Assembly (NCBI GenBank): GCA_963696105.1
Contig: CAVOIP010000004.1
Coordinates: 496,001 to 560,000 of the forward strand
Length of the DNA stretch: 64,000 nucleotides
Source of the DNA: CAVRTM01 sp963696105
GTDB taxonomy: Bacteria; Actinomycetota; Actinomycetes; Actinomycetales; Dermatophilaceae
Direction of reading: 5' to 3'
Shown here: piece after piece, positions 63,351 through 64,000 of the stretch
How positions within the stretch are numbered: the first letter of the stretch is position 1
Layout of the letters: each line of letters starts with the position of its first letter
Notes under the pieces: generated by a model
Seen by the model: only the letters and a program-made list of their open reading frames with translations
The model's database searches: none
What the model was told of the DNA's origin: nothing
Position numbers and translations under genes: made by a program

Positions 63351-63354
63351 GCGA

Positions 63355-63403
63355 GTCGGACGTCGGCTCCCGCGGGACAGGCCCGCGGGAGCCGACGTCC
63401 GAC
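63355..63403. terminator. Perfect 22-bp hairpin terminator
   Basis: Arms 63355-63376 and 63382-63403 are exact reverse complements (22 bp) with the 5-base loop ACAGG. It starts 4 bases after the LuxR gene stop and ends 2 bases before the stop of the convergent DUF2252 gene, so it serves both transcripts. Confidence 0.9.
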
Positions 63404-63405
63404 GG

Positions 63406-64000
63406 TCACAGCCCGCGTACGGTCTTGATCCGGCCGGTCCGCTCTGCTGTCTCCAGCTCGTGGAAGTCCGACTCGTTCTGGTCGGCGTAGGTCTCGGCGA
63501 AGTCCGCCACGGCCTGCTCGAACCGGTCGCTGCGGCCGAGGTACGACGCGATCGCGATCCGGTCACCCGAGCAGGCGTGCGCCCGCGCGAGCGTCCAGGC
63601 GCAGATCCCGGCGTAGGCCTCCATGCCGGTCGGCACCATCGTCTCGATGTCGGCGGATCCCTTGCCGTCGCGCAGCTGACGCAGGTAGAAGTCCCGTGTC
63701 ACCCCCTTGTCGATGCTGGCCTGCGTGGCGCCGAGGAAGATGTCGCTGGCGGCCTGCATGATCTGCTGCCCGGTGACCACACGCCGGCCCTGGTTGCCGT
63801 AGGCGCTCGCCCCGGCGTACGCCTCGAGCACGGAGGGCTGGGCCTCCTTGGCCTGCAGGAACAACGGGTCGCCGCCGTCGCGGCCGAGGAACAGGATGAT
63901 CCACGCGCGCGTACCGACACTTCCCACCCCGACGACCTTGCGGGCCACCTGCACCAGGTGGAACTGGTCGATCAGCAACCGACGGTCCGGCTGCAGGGAG
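63406..64000 (-). CDS. DUF2252 family protein (partial, N-terminus outside window)
   Basis: The last 198 codons of a DUF2252 protein. Characteristic blocks are ARKVVGVGSVGTRAWIILFL, DPLFLQAKEAQPSVLEAYAG, QIMQAASDIFLG and DFYLRQLRDGKGSADIETM. These proteins resemble aminoglycoside-phosphotransferase-like kinases in fold; the biological function is unknown. The gene continues beyond the right edge, so its start and full length (about 400-450 residues in the family) are not seen. Confidence 0.9.
   Translation of the reverse strand, partial: SLQPDRRLLIDQFHLVQVARKVVGVGSVGTRAWIILFLGRDGGDPLFLQAKEAQPSVLEAYAGASAYGNQGRRVVTGQQIMQAASDIFLGATQASIDKGVTRDFYLRQLRDGKGSADIETMVPTGMEAYAGICAWTLARAHACSGDRIAIASYLGRSDRFEQAVADFAETYADQNESDFHELETAERTGRIKTVRGL

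Noticed and set aside
1..64000. CRISPR arrays, insertion sequences, integrases, toxin-antitoxin pairs or classical defence genes
   Set aside because: None seen. Repeats present are short and local, and no transposase, recombinase, Cas or restriction genes were recognised.

Overview
The window is very GC-rich (roughly 72% by eye), with dense genes, strong G/C bias at third codon positions, frequent GTG starts and short overlaps, as expected of an actinomycete chromosome. The left third confirms this. It has the order fabD - fasR-like regulator - aceE, then a DUF3052 gene and ahpE, then Nif3 - CdsZ-like zinc-ribbon protein - RNase H/phosphatase fusion. This synteny is familiar from Mycobacterium and other Actinomycetota. 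The genus cannot be fixed from the sequence alone.

Region by region. 1-16.5 kb is core metabolism: fatty-acid initiation and its regulator, pyruvate dehydrogenase E1, FdhD, a broken S53 peptidase, AhpE, tRNA-Val, Nif3/CdsZ/RNase H, a translationally coupled DUF1737-rhodanese-MetZ sulfur operon, an ArsB/SLC13-type permease and YaaA. 16.5-20 kb holds an RNB ribonuclease, a beta-carbonic anhydrase, the RNase P RNA (rnpB) and a potassium channel. 20-32 kb is accessory: secreted or lipid-anchored proteins (DUF4232, NHL propeller, polysaccharide deacetylase), a thioesterase, a quinone-oxidoreductase-like enzyme, an MGT-type glycosyltransferase, YCII, DUF6069 and PAP2. 32-44 kb holds Kup, a bulb-lectin protein, a kelch lipoprotein, MscL, a small HhH protein, a disrupted Orn/Lys/Arg decarboxylase, DUF899, an MFS pump, DUF1810, a VOC protein and YihY/BrkB. 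44-48.5 kb carries a nitrilase-family hydrolase and an NCS1 permease that read as one operon, a tandem Usp protein and a metallo-hydrolase. 48.5-64 kb is an envelope/stress island: GH15, HdeD-like DUF308, a K+ channel, DUF6325 with a tiny basic partner, DUF1269, two tandem DUF7144 proteins, two paralogous small regulatory-looking proteins, a degenerate histidine phosphatase, a holin-like/phosphodiesterase fusion, a multi-spanning membrane protein, a MalT-type LuxR regulator and a DUF2252 protein.

Two themes stand out. First, many genes are interrupted by single-base frameshifts. In the NCS1, nitrilase, Usp, ArsB and S53 genes nearly all are net +1 insertions, often CGGC read as CGGGC, and the insertions I count add up to the frame difference between start and stop of each gene. 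This looks more like locally poor sequence than real decay, so these genes are probably intact in the organism. The decarboxylase differs: it has a one-base loss and an in-frame TGA. Second, the 48-63 kb island pairs uncharacterised membrane and stress proteins with a LuxR regulator and two copies of a small unnamed protein family; this is the best candidate for an undescribed system.

Stable hairpins (2056-2094, 6476-6519, 14552-14586, 63355-63403) mark transcription boundaries. No CRISPR array, insertion sequence, integrase or phage structural gene was seen.
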